A DNA stretch of 64,000 nt from Spirosoma aureum. Its GTDB lineage: Bacteria > Bacteroidota > Bacteroidia > Cytophagales > Spirosomataceae. The stretch spans positions 4,114,501 to 4,178,500 of the forward strand of contig NZ_CP050063.1 of NCBI RefSeq assembly GCF_011604685.1, in the 5' to 3' direction. The notes under the pieces are model-generated. The model worked only from the letters and a program-made list of their open reading frames with translations. It was not told the origin of the DNA and did no database searches. Shown here one piece after another: positions 27,171 to 35,948 of the stretch. How positions within the stretch are numbered: position 1 is the stretch's first letter; every line of letters starts with the position of its first letter. The position numbers and the translations under genes are program-made.

Positions 27171-27749
27171 ATGTTCGACGTTTTTCAAGAATACATAAGC
27201 CGCCAGACAACCCTTACTGACCAGGAGTTTAACCTGATTCAATCGGTAAGTACGCTCAAAAAACTGCGCAAAAAACAATTTCTTCTACAGGAAGGCGATA
27301 CATGGCAAAACAATGCGTTTGTATGCAAAGGCTGTGTACGAACGTATCGGATTGATAGGAAGGGCCAGGAGCATATCCTGAATTTTGCCATTGAAGGTTG
27401 GTGGACTGGCGATCGCGAAGCGCTACTTACCGGTAATCCGGCTAAATCAACAATCGATGCGCTAGAAGATTCCGTTATTCTCCTCATCAGGAAGGAGAAT
27501 TTTGAGATGCTTTGCCATAAAATTCCTGCCTTTAATGAGCTAGTGAACACGATTCTGGAGAGAAGCTTTGTCGCTTCTCAAAATCGAATCCATGCCGATA
27601 TCAGCTTCACGGCCGAAGAAAAATACGTTAACTTTATCAAGACGTATCCGACCATTTATAATCGTGTTCCCCAGCACATGATCGCTTCATTTCTTGGCCT
27701 CACGCCCGAAATGCTGAGCCGGGTCAGGAGTAAAGCCGCCCGAAAATAA
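27171..27749 (+). CDS. Crp/Fnr family transcriptional regulator
   Basis: A 192-residue regulator. A cyclic-nucleotide-binding-type beta-barrel (about residues 25-115) has KKLRKKQFLLQEGDTWQNNA and FVCKGCVRTYRIDRKGQEHI. A long dimer helix follows, and then a short winged-helix with VPQHMIASFLGLTPEMLSRV. The phosphate-binding RxS of true cAMP receptors is not evident, so the effector is unknown. This small Crp-like type is common in Bacteroidota. It lies 133 bases upstream of an SDR gene on the same strand, which may be its target. Confidence 0.87.
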   Translation: MFDVFQEYISRQTTLTDQEFNLIQSVSTLKKLRKKQFLLQEGDTWQNNAFVCKGCVRTYRIDRKGQEHILNFAIEGWWTGDREALLTGNPAKSTIDALEDSVILLIRKENFEMLCHKIPAFNELVNTILERSFVASQNRIHADISFTAEEKYVNFIKTYPTIYNRVPQHMIASFLGLTPEMLSRVRSKAARK

Positions 27750-27881
27750 TTATAAATTATTCATTATTAATCAATTGATATAGAAGACTTGATATTTGTC
27801 AAGCCATTATTATAAAAAAGTCAATGAAACAGGCTGGGGTTTCAGTGCACCTTTGTGTCAGAAATTTTAACACAAAGAGTA

Positions 27882-28745
27882 ATGAAAAAGACAATCTTAA
27901 TAACAGGCACAAGTACTGGTTTTGGTAAATTGACAGCAATTACGCTATCAAAAGCCGGGCATACCGTAATCGCTGCCATGCGTGGCACAACCGGTAAAAA
28001 TGAAGCGGTTGCTAAAGAGTTATCGACTCTACCCAATATAGATGTTATTGAGCTGGACGTAACCAGCGACGATTCCGTAAATCAGGCTATTCAACAAACT
28101 CTGGCCAAATATGGCCACATTGATGTATTGGTCAACAATGCGGGCGTGAGCGGTTTTGGCATTACCGAAGGGTATTCGATCGATCAGGTCAAAAGTATGT
28201 TTGACGTAAACTTTTATGGTGTTTTACGTACATACAAAGCGGTTTTACCTGCAATGCGTGCCGCAAAAAACGGACTGATTATCAACCTGACAACAGGAGC
28301 CAGTGGATTTGCACTTCCGTTTATGGTACCGTATATGGCTTCTAAGTTTGCGGTTGAAACGATTGCCGAAGGTATACAGTCAGAGCTAAAACCGTATGGC
28401 ATTGAAAACGTAACGATACCAAGTGGTGTGTATCCAACCGAGATGGTAAATGGCACCAAAGCCGGGTTGAATGCCGATTTAGGGGACATTGTGGCAACGT
28501 ATGGTGAAAATGCCACTGAGCCATTCAATCAGATGGGGAGTGCATTATTCGGCAAAATGGCAGAGTATAAAATGAATCCGCAAACCATTGCCGACGGCAT
28601 ACTAGCACTGGTAGAGATGGAAAAAGGGACTCGACCGCTGCGTTTTCCGCTGGATGCCGTTGCGCAGGGAACCGACAGGGAGTTTATCCAGGCAAGAGCC
28701 GATATTAAAGCCAAATGGGCTAAAAACTATGGTTTCAAGCTGTAA
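27882..28745 (+). CDS. short-chain dehydrogenase/reductase (SDR)
   Basis: A 287-residue NAD(P)-dependent oxidoreductase. The cofactor motif is TGTSTGFGKLTA, the stabilising motif is VLVNNAGVSGFG, and the catalytic Tyr-Lys lies in FMVPYMASKFAVETIAEG. The expected catalytic Ser position falls in NLTTGASG. The insertion around PTEMVNGTKAGLNADLG and the C-terminal RPLRFPLDAVAQG resemble SDRs of the retinol-dehydrogenase-like subgroup. A GTG 27 bases upstream is less likely than this ATG. It follows the Crp/Fnr gene. The substrate is unknown. Confidence 0.9.
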   Translation: MKKTILITGTSTGFGKLTAITLSKAGHTVIAAMRGTTGKNEAVAKELSTLPNIDVIELDVTSDDSVNQAIQQTLAKYGHIDVLVNNAGVSGFGITEGYSIDQVKSMFDVNFYGVLRTYKAVLPAMRAAKNGLIINLTTGASGFALPFMVPYMASKFAVETIAEGIQSELKPYGIENVTIPSGVYPTEMVNGTKAGLNADLGDIVATYGENATEPFNQMGSALFGKMAEYKMNPQTIADGILALVEMEKGTRPLRFPLDAVAQGTDREFIQARADIKAKWAKNYGFKL

Positions 28746-28809
28746 GTGATGAGCAATTGTCAATACAGGGCAACGCCTGATACGACGATGTTTTTTTAGA
28801 TAGCCAGTA

Positions 28810-28861
28810 AACATAGCGTCAAACTTCCCTGATTCTAAATCAGTTAGTTTGGCGCTATGTT
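28810..28861. terminator. bidirectional terminator overlapping the cytochrome stop codon
   Basis: AACATAGCGTCAAACT pairs with AGTTTGGCGCTATGTT with one wobble across a 20-base loop. It lies between convergent SDR and cytochrome genes; the cytochrome stop codon (28846-28844) falls within the hairpin. Confidence 0.75.
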
Positions 28862-29293
28862 ATTGAGCACTGGACGGTCTTTGCACTGTTCCAGAATTGG
28901 CGATATCTGTTTAACGTCAAACAGTTTCTTTTCGCCACCCCATTCACTATAAATGTACGTTATCAGTTCGGCCACTTCCAGGTCACTGAGTTGAGGTTGT
29001 GGGGGCATGGGCCGGTTATAGGCCTTCCCGTTGACCACAATAGGGCCCTGCTGGCCGTACCGAATCAAACAATATACATCCCTTTTATTAATCAAATAAT
29101 CGGACCCGGCAAGGGGTGGGTAAAGCGATGCTACACCTTCGCCCTTGTTTTGGTGGCAGTTTGCACAGTTATTCTTATAAATCAGAATGCCTTCGGTAAT
29201 GTATCGCTCCCGTTTAATCTCTTCATCACTCTGGCAGGACAGACTGCCGACAAGTAAGAAGGCTAAAACGGAAAGACCAAGAAATCGCTTCAT
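28844..29293 (-). CDS. c-type cytochrome lipoprotein
   Basis: A 149-residue mono-heme cytochrome c. A lipoprotein-type signal (FLGLSVLAFLLVGSLSC, Cys at 20) anchors it in the envelope. The heme site is CANCH at 43-47, and the likely sixth ligand is Met96 in NRPMPPQPQLS. The domain ends with LSDLEVAELITYIYSEWGG, the usual final helix. It transfers electrons, perhaps to or from a copper centre served by the SCO protein upstream. Its start overlaps the SCO stop by four bases (ATGA). Confidence 0.92.
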   Translation of the reverse strand: MKRFLGLSVLAFLLVGSLSCQSDEEIKRERYITEGILIYKNNCANCHQNKGEGVASLYPPLAGSDYLINKRDVYCLIRYGQQGPIVVNGKAYNRPMPPQPQLSDLEVAELITYIYSEWGGEKKLFDVKQISPILEQCKDRPVLNNIAPN

Positions 29294-29985
29294 TGCTTAT
29301 ACTCGGCCAGGAGCCGATCCATATCATTCATTAACTTATCAACACCTGCTTCGGTCGTTCCATCATAGATACCCCGAATGTGCCTGTCCTTATCGACCAG
29401 AATAAAAGCGCCACTATGTACGACACCGCCCGGTGCCGATGAATCCTGCTGGGCTGTGACCATATAACTCGTCTGGCCGATATCGTAAATTTTTTCCTTA
29501 TCACCCGTAACAAAGAGCCACTGGCGACCCGATACACCGAGGTTATCAGCAAACTCCTTCAAAACAGGTACGGAATCATGAGCGGGATCGATGGTGTGCG
29601 ATAAAAGAGCTACATCTGGATTTGTCTTGAATCGCTCGTAAACCCGCTTCAACTGAACCTTCATTTTAGGGCAGATCGTAGGGCAGGATGTAAAGAAAAA
29701 ATCAGCCACGTAGATCTTGCCGGCTAAATTTTTGGCCGTAACCGTATCGCCGTATTGACTGACAAATTTGAAATCGGGAATTGTGTGATAGACGGAATCA
29801 GTTACCGATTTACCATCGACTGTTTTCGTTACAGCTTCCCGCTGGCCCAGAATGGGAAGTTTATCATCGCCTGAATTACAACCAGCGCCAACCAGAAGGA
29901 GGCATAACAGCACCAACCCGTTTTTAGGGTTTCTGTAAAAACTGGCTCGCTTCTTTAAGGCTATTGTTGATTTTAGATTTAACAT
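29290..29985 (-). CDS. SCO1/SenC family copper chaperone/thioredoxin-like protein
   Basis: A 231-residue envelope protein with a lipobox-like LLLVGAGC near 36. The thioredoxin-like fold carries the copper-binding CPTIC (Cys101, Cys105) and the third ligand His190 in GGVVHSGAF. SCO proteins deliver copper to cytochrome oxidase or act as thiol reductases. The start codon lies 62 bases inside the upstream lipoprotein gene, in another frame, and a later start would destroy the signal peptide. It is translationally linked to the cytochrome gene. Confidence 0.93.
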   Translation of the reverse strand: MLNLKSTIALKKRASFYRNPKNGLVLLCLLLVGAGCNSGDDKLPILGQREAVTKTVDGKSVTDSVYHTIPDFKFVSQYGDTVTAKNLAGKIYVADFFFTSCPTICPKMKVQLKRVYERFKTNPDVALLSHTIDPAHDSVPVLKEFADNLGVSGRQWLFVTGDKEKIYDIGQTSYMVTAQQDSSAPGGVVHSGAFILVDKDRHIRGIYDGTTEAGVDKLMNDMDRLLAEYKQ

Positions 29986-30382
29986 CGGTTATTTGATCTT
30001 TTTGCTGTTCCAGATAGCGAAGTGCATCTTCTGAAGGCAATTTGGCAAGTGTATCGTTGTTGTATTGGCTCATCCAGTTCATCATTAGACTATCAGCCAG
30101 CGTCAGTTTCTGGACGATTTGCCGGGCCTGATCGCGCTCCTCGTCGATGCGTAGCGAAGTTGAGGGAGAGCCTGCCGCCTGTGTACTGTCAAGTGCGGCA
30201 ATGCGTGCCTTAAGCTGTTTACGCGATTTCATTACATCGTCGATCAATGGCATCACTTCGTCATGAATGGCAAAGACGCCATTTTCGGCTTCTTTGACGG
30301 CTTCTTCGCCAGATTTGCCACATGCCCAGAACAATCCGCTCAGAACCAGTATTCCGGAAATCGTAAGAATAGGTTTACTCAT
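29924..30382 (-). CDS. small helical lipoprotein of unknown function
   Basis: A 152-residue lipoprotein (MSKPILTISGILVLSGLFWAC, Cys at 21). The rest is charged and almost all helical, with heptad-like segments (MKSRKQLKARIAALDSTQ and DALRYLEQQKDQITDVKSKI). Proteins of this kind, sometimes loosely named viral A-type inclusion proteins, often occur beside SCO and cytochrome genes in Bacteroidota, as I recall. No function is known. It is the first gene of the three-gene operon and overlaps the SCO gene by 62 bases. Confidence 0.7.
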   Translation of the reverse strand: MSKPILTISGILVLSGLFWACGKSGEEAVKEAENGVFAIHDEVMPLIDDVMKSRKQLKARIAALDSTQAAGSPSTSLRIDEERDQARQIVQKLTLADSLMMNWMSQYNNDTLAKLPSEDALRYLEQQKDQITDVKSKINNSLKEASQFLQKP

Positions 30383-30407
30383 AAAGCAATAGGTGGAAGG
30401 TAAATTG

Positions 30408-30473
30408 GGATGAGATAAACGATAAAGTGTAGTTCAGTTTAAATAACCTGACACCTTGTCGTTTACCTCATCC
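30408..30473. repeat. inverted repeat between recN and the lipoprotein gene
   Basis: GGATGAGATAAACGATAAAG at the left pairs with the right arm CTTGTCGTTTACCTCATCC with about four differences. It lies two bases beyond the recN stop codon and could act as its terminator. Its word-like A-rich arm resembles the other inverted repeats in this window in style, not in sequence. Confidence 0.55.
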
Positions 30474-30474
30474 A

Positions 30475-32148
30475 TTATTTGGCTACAGCAGTAGCACGTT
30501 GTTTTAAAATTTCGCGGGCGTTTTTAAGAGCACTTGCCGATGGGTTATTACCACCAATCATCTGGGCAATTTCATTAACTCGTTCGTCAAAGGTAAGCTT
30601 TTTGATACGGCTGACGGTTTTAGAGGCCGAATGATCTTTGTAAACGAAGTAATGAGCGTTGCCCTGTCCGGCAATTTGATGCAGGTGTGTAATCGCAATA
30701 ATCTGGTGATTATGAGCCATATCACGCATCATATTACCCATCTTGATCGCAATTTCACCTGAAACACCACTGTCGATTTCATCGAAGATAATCGTCGGCA
30801 ACGATCGTTTGCTGGCCAGAATGTATTTGATCGCCATCATCAATCGCGAAAATTCTCCGCCAGAAGCAACGTTCTTCAACTGCTGGGGTTTAACGCCTTT
30901 ATTGGCACTAAACAGAAACGAAATGGTATCAATACCGGTTGGCGTTGGTTTACCGGTATCTGACTGTATTTTTAATGAAGCGTTTGGCATCCCGAGTTCT
31001 TTGAGCAGGCCGCCAATTTCTGTTTCAATTGGGCTCAAAACAAACTGTCGGGCTGCTGACAAAGCCTGGCCACTAAGCTGTAACTGTTCGCGGGCAGCGT
31101 CTGACTGAGCTTTCGCGTCGGCAAGGGCATCGTCTAAATTAAGTACTTTACTTACTTTTTGGGCAAGTTCATTTCGTAGGGTGATGAGGGCGGCAACATC
31201 TTTTGCCTGATGCTTGGTCTGGAGTTGGTAGATCAGATTGAGCCGTTCGCGGATGGCTTCAGCACGGGCATCGTCAATATCTACATGATCCTGTTCGGTA
31301 CTAATTTCATCGGCCAGATCCCGTAGTTCAATAAGGCTGCTTTGAGCCCGTTGCAGCAATTGTTCATACTGATCTGACAATTTGCTGATGTAGGTTAAAT
31401 TACTGACTACACCTTTTAAAAAGTCAATGACTGATTGCTCCGTATTATCCAGATATTCGAAAGCTAACTGAAGACGCTCTTTAATTTCTTCCGCGTTTTC
31501 GAGGATGTTCAGCTCCTGTTCCAATGACTCCTGCTCATCGGGCTGCAACTGGGCCTTCGTTAATTCTTCATACAAAAAATTATTGTAATCAAACTCCTTC
31601 CGCATAGCAGACGCTTCTGACAGAAGCTGGTCGTAAGTCGTTTTATTTGTTCGATACGTTTGATAATCTATGCGATACTGGCGGAGCAGATTGTCGTCCT
31701 GAGCGTAGGTGTCAACAATTTCTAACTGGTATTCATTGGAACCAAGCAGGACTGAATCATGCTGCGAATGAATGTCCATCATCTGGCTCGTCACCCGGCG
31801 AAGTGTCTCCAGATTAACGGGTGTATCGTTAACAAAAGCCCTTGATTTGCCACTTACACCAATTTCCCGCCGGACAATGCAGGAGTCGGAATAATCCAAT
31901 TCTTCATCTTCGAAGATTTGTTCGATCAAATACCCGGAAACACCAAATACACCTTCAATGACGCACTTTTGTTCAGGGTTATAAAGCACTCGCGTGTCGG
32001 CCCGGTTACCCATCAGTAAGCCAATAGCTCCCAGCATAATCGATTTCCCGGCACCAGTTTCGCCCGTAATGATATTTAATTCACGGTCAGGGGTAAGTTC
32101 GAGTTGATCGATTAGGGCGTAATTTTTAATCAGTAAATGCGATAGCAT
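30475..32148 (-). CDS. recN: DNA repair protein RecN
   Basis: A 557-residue SMC-like ATPase that helps repair double-strand breaks. Walker A GETGAGKS lies at 29-36, the coiled-coil arms run from about 150 to 370, and the ABC signature VASGGEFSRLMMAIKYIL and Walker B TIIFDEIDSGVSGEIA lie near the C-terminus. The N-terminal MLSHLLIKNYALIDQLEL is typical. Length is usual for the family. It is the last gene of the bamD, rpoZ, coaBC, porD, recN run, with about 120 bases after porD. Confidence 0.95.
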   Translation of the reverse strand: MLSHLLIKNYALIDQLELTPDRELNIITGETGAGKSIMLGAIGLLMGNRADTRVLYNPEQKCVIEGVFGVSGYLIEQIFEDEELDYSDSCIVRREIGVSGKSRAFVNDTPVNLETLRRVTSQMMDIHSQHDSVLLGSNEYQLEIVDTYAQDDNLLRQYRIDYQTYRTNKTTYDQLLSEASAMRKEFDYNNFLYEELTKAQLQPDEQESLEQELNILENAEEIKERLQLAFEYLDNTEQSVIDFLKGVVSNLTYISKLSDQYEQLLQRAQSSLIELRDLADEISTEQDHVDIDDARAEAIRERLNLIYQLQTKHQAKDVAALITLRNELAQKVSKVLNLDDALADAKAQSDAAREQLQLSGQALSAARQFVLSPIETEIGGLLKELGMPNASLKIQSDTGKPTPTGIDTISFLFSANKGVKPQQLKNVASGGEFSRLMMAIKYILASKRSLPTIIFDEIDSGVSGEIAIKMGNMMRDMAHNHQIIAITHLHQIAGQGNAHYFVYKDHSASKTVSRIKKLTFDERVNEIAQMIGGNNPSASALKNAREILKQRATAVAK

Positions 32149-32268
32149 AGATTAAGCTCTTACTTATCTAACAATGCCGGTTGTGGTGCGGTTCAAAATA
32201 AACAGCAGTTTGCCGTATCATTTAGCAGTGTTTTTGTGATCTACTGCTTACTGAAGACTGTCTTCCAG

Positions 32269-33183
32269 TTATTGACCCGCTGCCACTAATTTACGATAAG
32301 CTTCGGTTTTACTTGGGTCCAGATACGATAATAAATCAAAAGCCTGTTTGCGTTCAGCAGGAGTACCTTCATAAAGAATGTTTAGTATTTCCTGAGACTT
32401 GGCGTCGAAGAATGAGTTAATCAAAACAGAATTAGGCAACTGAAGCCCAATGGTTCGAATGGTCGTTAGCAAGGCGAGCGTTTGTTTACGAACCTGAACT
32501 GGATTGGCGGCAAACACATCGAGCCCAAGTCGATGATAGGTGTATAGTCCATCCCGAAAAGGAAGTAGCTGTTGATTTTGCAGATTCTCTACCAGCCAAT
32601 ACCGATTGCGTCGGTCGCCCCCCGTTTGCCAGGCTCCGTTGGGTGACCCTTGTTGTGCGAGGTTCATAATCGTGAAAGCCCGCTGAATGAATGGATTGCC
32701 ACCCCGTTTGCTGAATGTATCATAATCTACGGCCAGAATAACATTAGCGTAAAAAGCCAGTAATGAGGTTAAATCATCAGAAAACTGGTTTTCCCGATAA
32801 TAGACAGGTGTTGTAGGAAGGTAGACGAAATTAAACGACCGATCGACGTAGCTAAACGTTGTTGTCTCGTAATTTGACCCATAAACCGGGCGTGTAACCA
32901 CAATTTGTGCTGTTGCTTCAAATACGCCCTGTGTCAACGACTTGATCAGGTTGATATTGATGGAGCAGTTAATGCGCTCAGAGACCGTAAACTGGTCATT
33001 ACTCCAGCGCCGGTTGTTCATGAATTCAGTGATAATTCCTTTCAGTTGACTGACGTAGGAAAAGTCGGTTTTCTGCTGAGCAAATAACTGGTCGGAATTA
33101 ATGGTTACCTGACAGTTTAGTTCCTGCGCCTGTGCTGAGAACACACCGCAAAACAGACTTAGTGCTATGATTAGTTGTTTCAT
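32269..33183 (-). CDS. porD: PorD-like type IX secretion protein (DUF4835)
   Basis: A 304-residue exported protein with a signal peptide (MKQLIIALSLFCGVFSAQAQ) that matches the DUF4835 family, to which T9SS protein PorD belongs. Seen features are the opening LNCQVTINSDQL, then FMNNRRWSNDQFTVSERINC and FANVILAVDYDTF-type sequence (here FYANVILAVDYDTFSKRGGN), and a final LSYLDPSKTEAYRKLV. The start overlaps the coaBC stop by four bases (ATGA). PorD is needed for T9SS export in Porphyromonas, though its precise place in the machine is unclear to me. The family call is strong, the T9SS role follows from the family. Confidence 0.85.
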   Translation of the reverse strand: MKQLIIALSLFCGVFSAQAQELNCQVTINSDQLFAQQKTDFSYVSQLKGIITEFMNNRRWSNDQFTVSERINCSININLIKSLTQGVFEATAQIVVTRPVYGSNYETTTFSYVDRSFNFVYLPTTPVYYRENQFSDDLTSLLAFYANVILAVDYDTFSKRGGNPFIQRAFTIMNLAQQGSPNGAWQTGGDRRNRYWLVENLQNQQLLPFRDGLYTYHRLGLDVFAANPVQVRKQTLALLTTIRTIGLQLPNSVLINSFFDAKSQEILNILYEGTPAERKQAFDLLSYLDPSKTEAYRKLVAAGQ

Positions 33184-34418
33184 GCCGACAGCTTTTGTGC
33201 GATCAGATTTACCAGATCCTGCGCTACTTCATCTTTGGTTTTTAGCGCAAATTCGTGGGTTTGTTCGTCTTTGTCAATAACGGTAATTTTATTGGTATCG
33301 TGTCCGAAGCCTGCTCCCTGATCTCGTAAGGAGTTCAGCACAATCCAGTCCAATTGTTTGGACCGCAGTTTTTTTACGGCATTTTCACGTTCATCATTCG
33401 TTTCCAGCGCAAAGCCCATCAGCAATTGGCCCGGCCTTTTCTGACTACCCAGTGTGGCTGCAATGTCGGTAGTTTTGGTCAGTTCAAGCGAAAATTGTTG
33501 TTCTTTTTTCTTGATCTTCTGATCAGCCACATGCACAGGTGTATAATCGGCAACGGCCGCACTCCATACGGCTATATCGGAACTGGCAAAAGCTAGCTGT
33601 GAAGCCTCAAACATGTCCTGAGCTGATCGGACATCGATACGCCGGATCGATGGGTGGGGCAGTGGCAGAACCGTTGGCCCACTCACCAGCGTCACATCAG
33701 CACCCGCCTGGGCAAAAGCGCGGGCAATGGCATAACCCATTTTGCCCGTTGAATGATTGCTTATAAATCGAACCGGATCGATTGCTTCCTGGGTTGGCCC
33801 GGCTGTTACAAGGACCTGCTTGTTTTGCAGGGGGCCTAAAGCCTGCCTATCCTGCTGATCGCTCCGTACTCCCTGATTCTGAAACCAGAACGTATTCAGG
33901 AATTCGACTATGGTTTCAGGCTCCGCCAGACGACCCTCGCCAATTAAACCGCTGGCTAATTCTCCGTGTTCTGCATGGATGATATGATTTCCGAACGATT
34001 CGAGCCGGTGGATGTTTTCGACAGTCGTTGGATGTCGGTACATGTCTAAATCCATGGCAGGAGCGAAAAATACCGGGCACTTTGCCGACAAATAGACAGC
34101 CGAGAGTAGATCGTCGGTGAGGCCATGCGCGCAACGGGCCAGCGTATGAGCTGAGGCTGGAGCGATCACGAGCGCATCGGCCCACAAACCAAGCTCCACA
34201 TGATTGTTCCAGCTCCCACTAGCATCATTCACAAAGGTCGACAGTACGGGTCGCTTCGATAGGGTTGCCAGAGTAAGGGGAGTAATAAATTCCTGAGCTG
34301 ATTGGGTCATTACTACCTGAACATCGGCACCAGCTTTGACTAATAAACGAACGAGTAGAGCTGATTTATAAGCTGATATACTGCCCGTTATCCCTAAAAG
34401 GATTCGTTTTCCGTTCAC
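33180..34418 (-). CDS. coaBC: bifunctional phosphopantothenoylcysteine decarboxylase / phosphopantothenate-cysteine ligase
   Basis: A 412-residue two-domain enzyme of CoA synthesis. CoaC (about 1-180) binds FMN and has the signature GITGSISAYKSALLVRLL, the catalytic His in WNNHVELG, and PAMDLDMY. CoaB (about 190-412) has VLVTAGPTQEAIDPVRFISN followed by HSTGKMGYAIA and the Lys-rich KIKKKEQQFSLEL. The first domain decarboxylates the product of the second. The gene is between rpoZ and porD, and porD overlaps its stop by four bases. Confidence 0.96.
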   Translation of the reverse strand: MNGKRILLGITGSISAYKSALLVRLLVKAGADVQVVMTQSAQEFITPLTLATLSKRPVLSTFVNDASGSWNNHVELGLWADALVIAPASAHTLARCAHGLTDDLLSAVYLSAKCPVFFAPAMDLDMYRHPTTVENIHRLESFGNHIIHAEHGELASGLIGEGRLAEPETIVEFLNTFWFQNQGVRSDQQDRQALGPLQNKQVLVTAGPTQEAIDPVRFISNHSTGKMGYAIARAFAQAGADVTLVSGPTVLPLPHPSIRRIDVRSAQDMFEASQLAFASSDIAVWSAAVADYTPVHVADQKIKKKEQQFSLELTKTTDIAATLGSQKRPGQLLMGFALETNDERENAVKKLRSKQLDWIVLNSLRDQGAGFGHDTNKITVIDKDEQTHEFALKTKDEVAQDLVNLIAQKLSA

Positions 34419-34474
34419 AAGCTAGAAGTCTTGAATTAGCGGAGTTCTTATGGCTACTAAATCATAAACCAAAA

Positions 34475-34502
34475 AACCGCACGGCAAACATACCGTGCGG
34501 TT
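34475..34502 (-). terminator. intrinsic terminator downstream of rpoZ
   Basis: AACCGCACGG pairs perfectly with CCGTGCGGTT around the loop CAAACATA, with a run of A on the left side (T on the minus strand). It lies between rpoZ and coaBC, so coaBC may also need its own promoter. Confidence 0.75.
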
Positions 34503-34528
34503 ATGAGAAAATCAGCAGGAGTTGTCAA

Positions 34529-34843
34529 TTATTGCTGTGCTTCTTCGTCGTTATAACGCCAGTAGACTTTGCTCTCCAGAAATTCATCCGTAGCGGTCGA
34601 GGTTGGTTTCGGCATCCGCTCGTAGAATTTTGAAATTTCGATTTGTTCGCGGTTTTCAAATACCTCTTCGAGGTTATCTACCGCTGATACGAATTCCGAC
34701 AGTTTATTGCTCAGTTCCTCCTTGTTTTTCGAGGCAATCTGACGGGCACGTTTTGAGATAATCGATACCGATTCGTATAAATTGCCCGTGTGTGCTGCAA
34801 TTTTGTCGTTGTCGCGGGTAATAATAGATTGATTTGTTGCCAT
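34529..34843 (-). CDS. rpoZ: RNA polymerase omega subunit (Bacteroidota type)
   Basis: A 104-residue omega-like subunit. The conserved core is the helix NLYESVSIISKRARQIASK, followed by KEELSNKLSEFVSAVDNLEE, and the C-terminus is VYWRYNDEEAQQ. Omega helps fold and stabilise the beta-prime subunit. It lies between bamD and coaBC on the same strand, where this gene is usually found in Cytophagales. A complex inverted repeat lies immediately upstream. Confidence 0.85.
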   Translation of the reverse strand: MATNQSIITRDNDKIAAHTGNLYESVSIISKRARQIASKNKEELSNKLSEFVSAVDNLEEVFENREQIEISKFYERMPKPTSTATDEFLESKVYWRYNDEEAQQ

Positions 34844-34847
34844 AATT

Positions 34848-34931
34848 CAGTTAACAGTTAGCAGTTAACAGCCAACAGGTATATAATTATCAGCACGAGT
34901 GCTGATAACTAGTCACTGTAGACTGCAACTG
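34848..34931. repeat. compound inverted repeat between bamD and rpoZ
   Basis: Three copies of a CAGTTAACAG/CAGTTAGCAG-like word fill the left arm (34848-34875). The right arm (about 34905-34930) reads as the diverged reverse complement. At the centre lies a perfect hairpin, TTATCAGCAC-GA-GTGCTGATAA (34887-34908). It lies between the bamD stop and the rpoZ start, both on the minus strand. Confidence 0.65.
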
Positions 34932-34933
34932 GA

Positions 34934-35824
34934 TTAATTTGCTGCCGTTACTTTAGCCGGGCGGTTATTCGGATTCTTAAGCTTTTCGCGTTCCTGCTCT
35001 AATTTTTCCAATCGTTCAATTTCTTTCTGACTGGATTCGTACATGCGTTCGGCCTGTTTAATAAACTTGCTGTTCGGATACTTGTCAAGGAATGCCTGAT
35101 AGTAACCAATTGCTTCCTGATAGCGTTCCTTTTGCTTCGTTTCAAGACTATTATTGGCCAGACTATACTCGGCATCTACTTTTAAAAATGCCAGTTCTTC
35201 GTTGAATTCAGAGTCTGGAAACTCCCGCTGGAAATTATTGATGGCAATAACCGATGACTTGTAGGATGCAATGTTAAAGCCACTGGTTTTGTAATACAGC
35301 TTGGCTTTTTCATAGGCTTTCCGCTCCAGTTTCCCGCGCAGCTCAAGAATGATTTTTGTACACTCGTCGCGGTACTTGCTATCTGGATAGGTATTAATGA
35401 AATCCTGAAGAGCCGAAGTCGCTGTCAGTGTATTTGACTGATCGAGGTTAAACTGGGGCGTATCTTTATAGAGCGAATAAGCATACATATACATAGCTTC
35501 CTGCGCATACTCACTACGGGCAAACGTCTCGTAGAATTTTTTGAATAGCGTGGCACTAAGCAGGTATTGCTGCTGGTGGAATTGAGTGTAGGAATGATAA
35601 AACTGGGCCATTTCCGACTCAGTACTACCTTTTAGCACCGGAATTAGTTCTTCAAAGAGTAGACCGGCACGATACCAGTCTTCTTTTTTATAATACTGAA
35701 CGGCTGCTTTATACTTTTCATCGTCACTACCGCTCTTTTGCAATTTTGAGAACGGACTGCATGACCCGAGAAAAAACACTACCAAGATTCCCAGCAGACC
35801 TTTAATGATATGACGTTGTTGCAT
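34934..35824 (-). CDS. bamD: outer-membrane protein assembly factor BamD
   Basis: A 296-residue lipoprotein of the BAM complex that folds outer-membrane barrels. The signal is IIKGLLGILVVFFLGSC (Cys at about 22). It is followed by five TPR-like repeats typical of BamD, including KEDWYRAGLLFEELIPVLK, STESEMAQFYHSYTQFHQQ and DKYPNSKFIKQAERMYESS. The C-terminal 40 residues are charged. An exact -7 element, TATATTTG on the minus strand at 35839-35832, ends only eight bases before the start codon, so a very short or absent leader is possible. Confidence 0.93.
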   Translation of the reverse strand: MQQRHIIKGLLGILVVFFLGSCSPFSKLQKSGSDDEKYKAAVQYYKKEDWYRAGLLFEELIPVLKGSTESEMAQFYHSYTQFHQQQYLLSATLFKKFYETFARSEYAQEAMYMYAYSLYKDTPQFNLDQSNTLTATSALQDFINTYPDSKYRDECTKIILELRGKLERKAYEKAKLYYKTSGFNIASYKSSVIAINNFQREFPDSEFNEELAFLKVDAEYSLANNSLETKQKERYQEAIGYYQAFLDKYPNSKFIKQAERMYESSQKEIERLEKLEQEREKLKNPNNRPAKVTAAN

Positions 35825-35831
35825 AAGGACG

Positions 35832-35839
35832 CAAATATA
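35832..35839 (-). promoter_or_regulatory. possible -7 element for a leaderless bamD transcript
   Basis: The minus strand reads TATATTTG, an exact TAnnTTTG, ending eight bases before the bamD ATG. No TTG lies at the usual upstream distance, so this is weak evidence. Confidence 0.35.
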
Positions 35840-35850
35840 CTAAAAAAAAC

Positions 35851-35881
35851 GGGCTACACCGACTTAACGACGATGTAGCCC
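35851..35881 (-). terminator. intrinsic terminator downstream of the T9SS cargo gene
   Basis: GGGCTACA pairs with TGTAGCCC around a 15-base loop, with a run of eight A on the left (T on the minus strand). It separates the sorting-domain protein gene from bamD. Confidence 0.75.
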
Positions 35882-35948
35882 CTATAGTACGGCAAATAGC
35901 CCTGTTTTGACTGCTCTTTACGAATTTTTAACAACCCAATTGGTCAGT

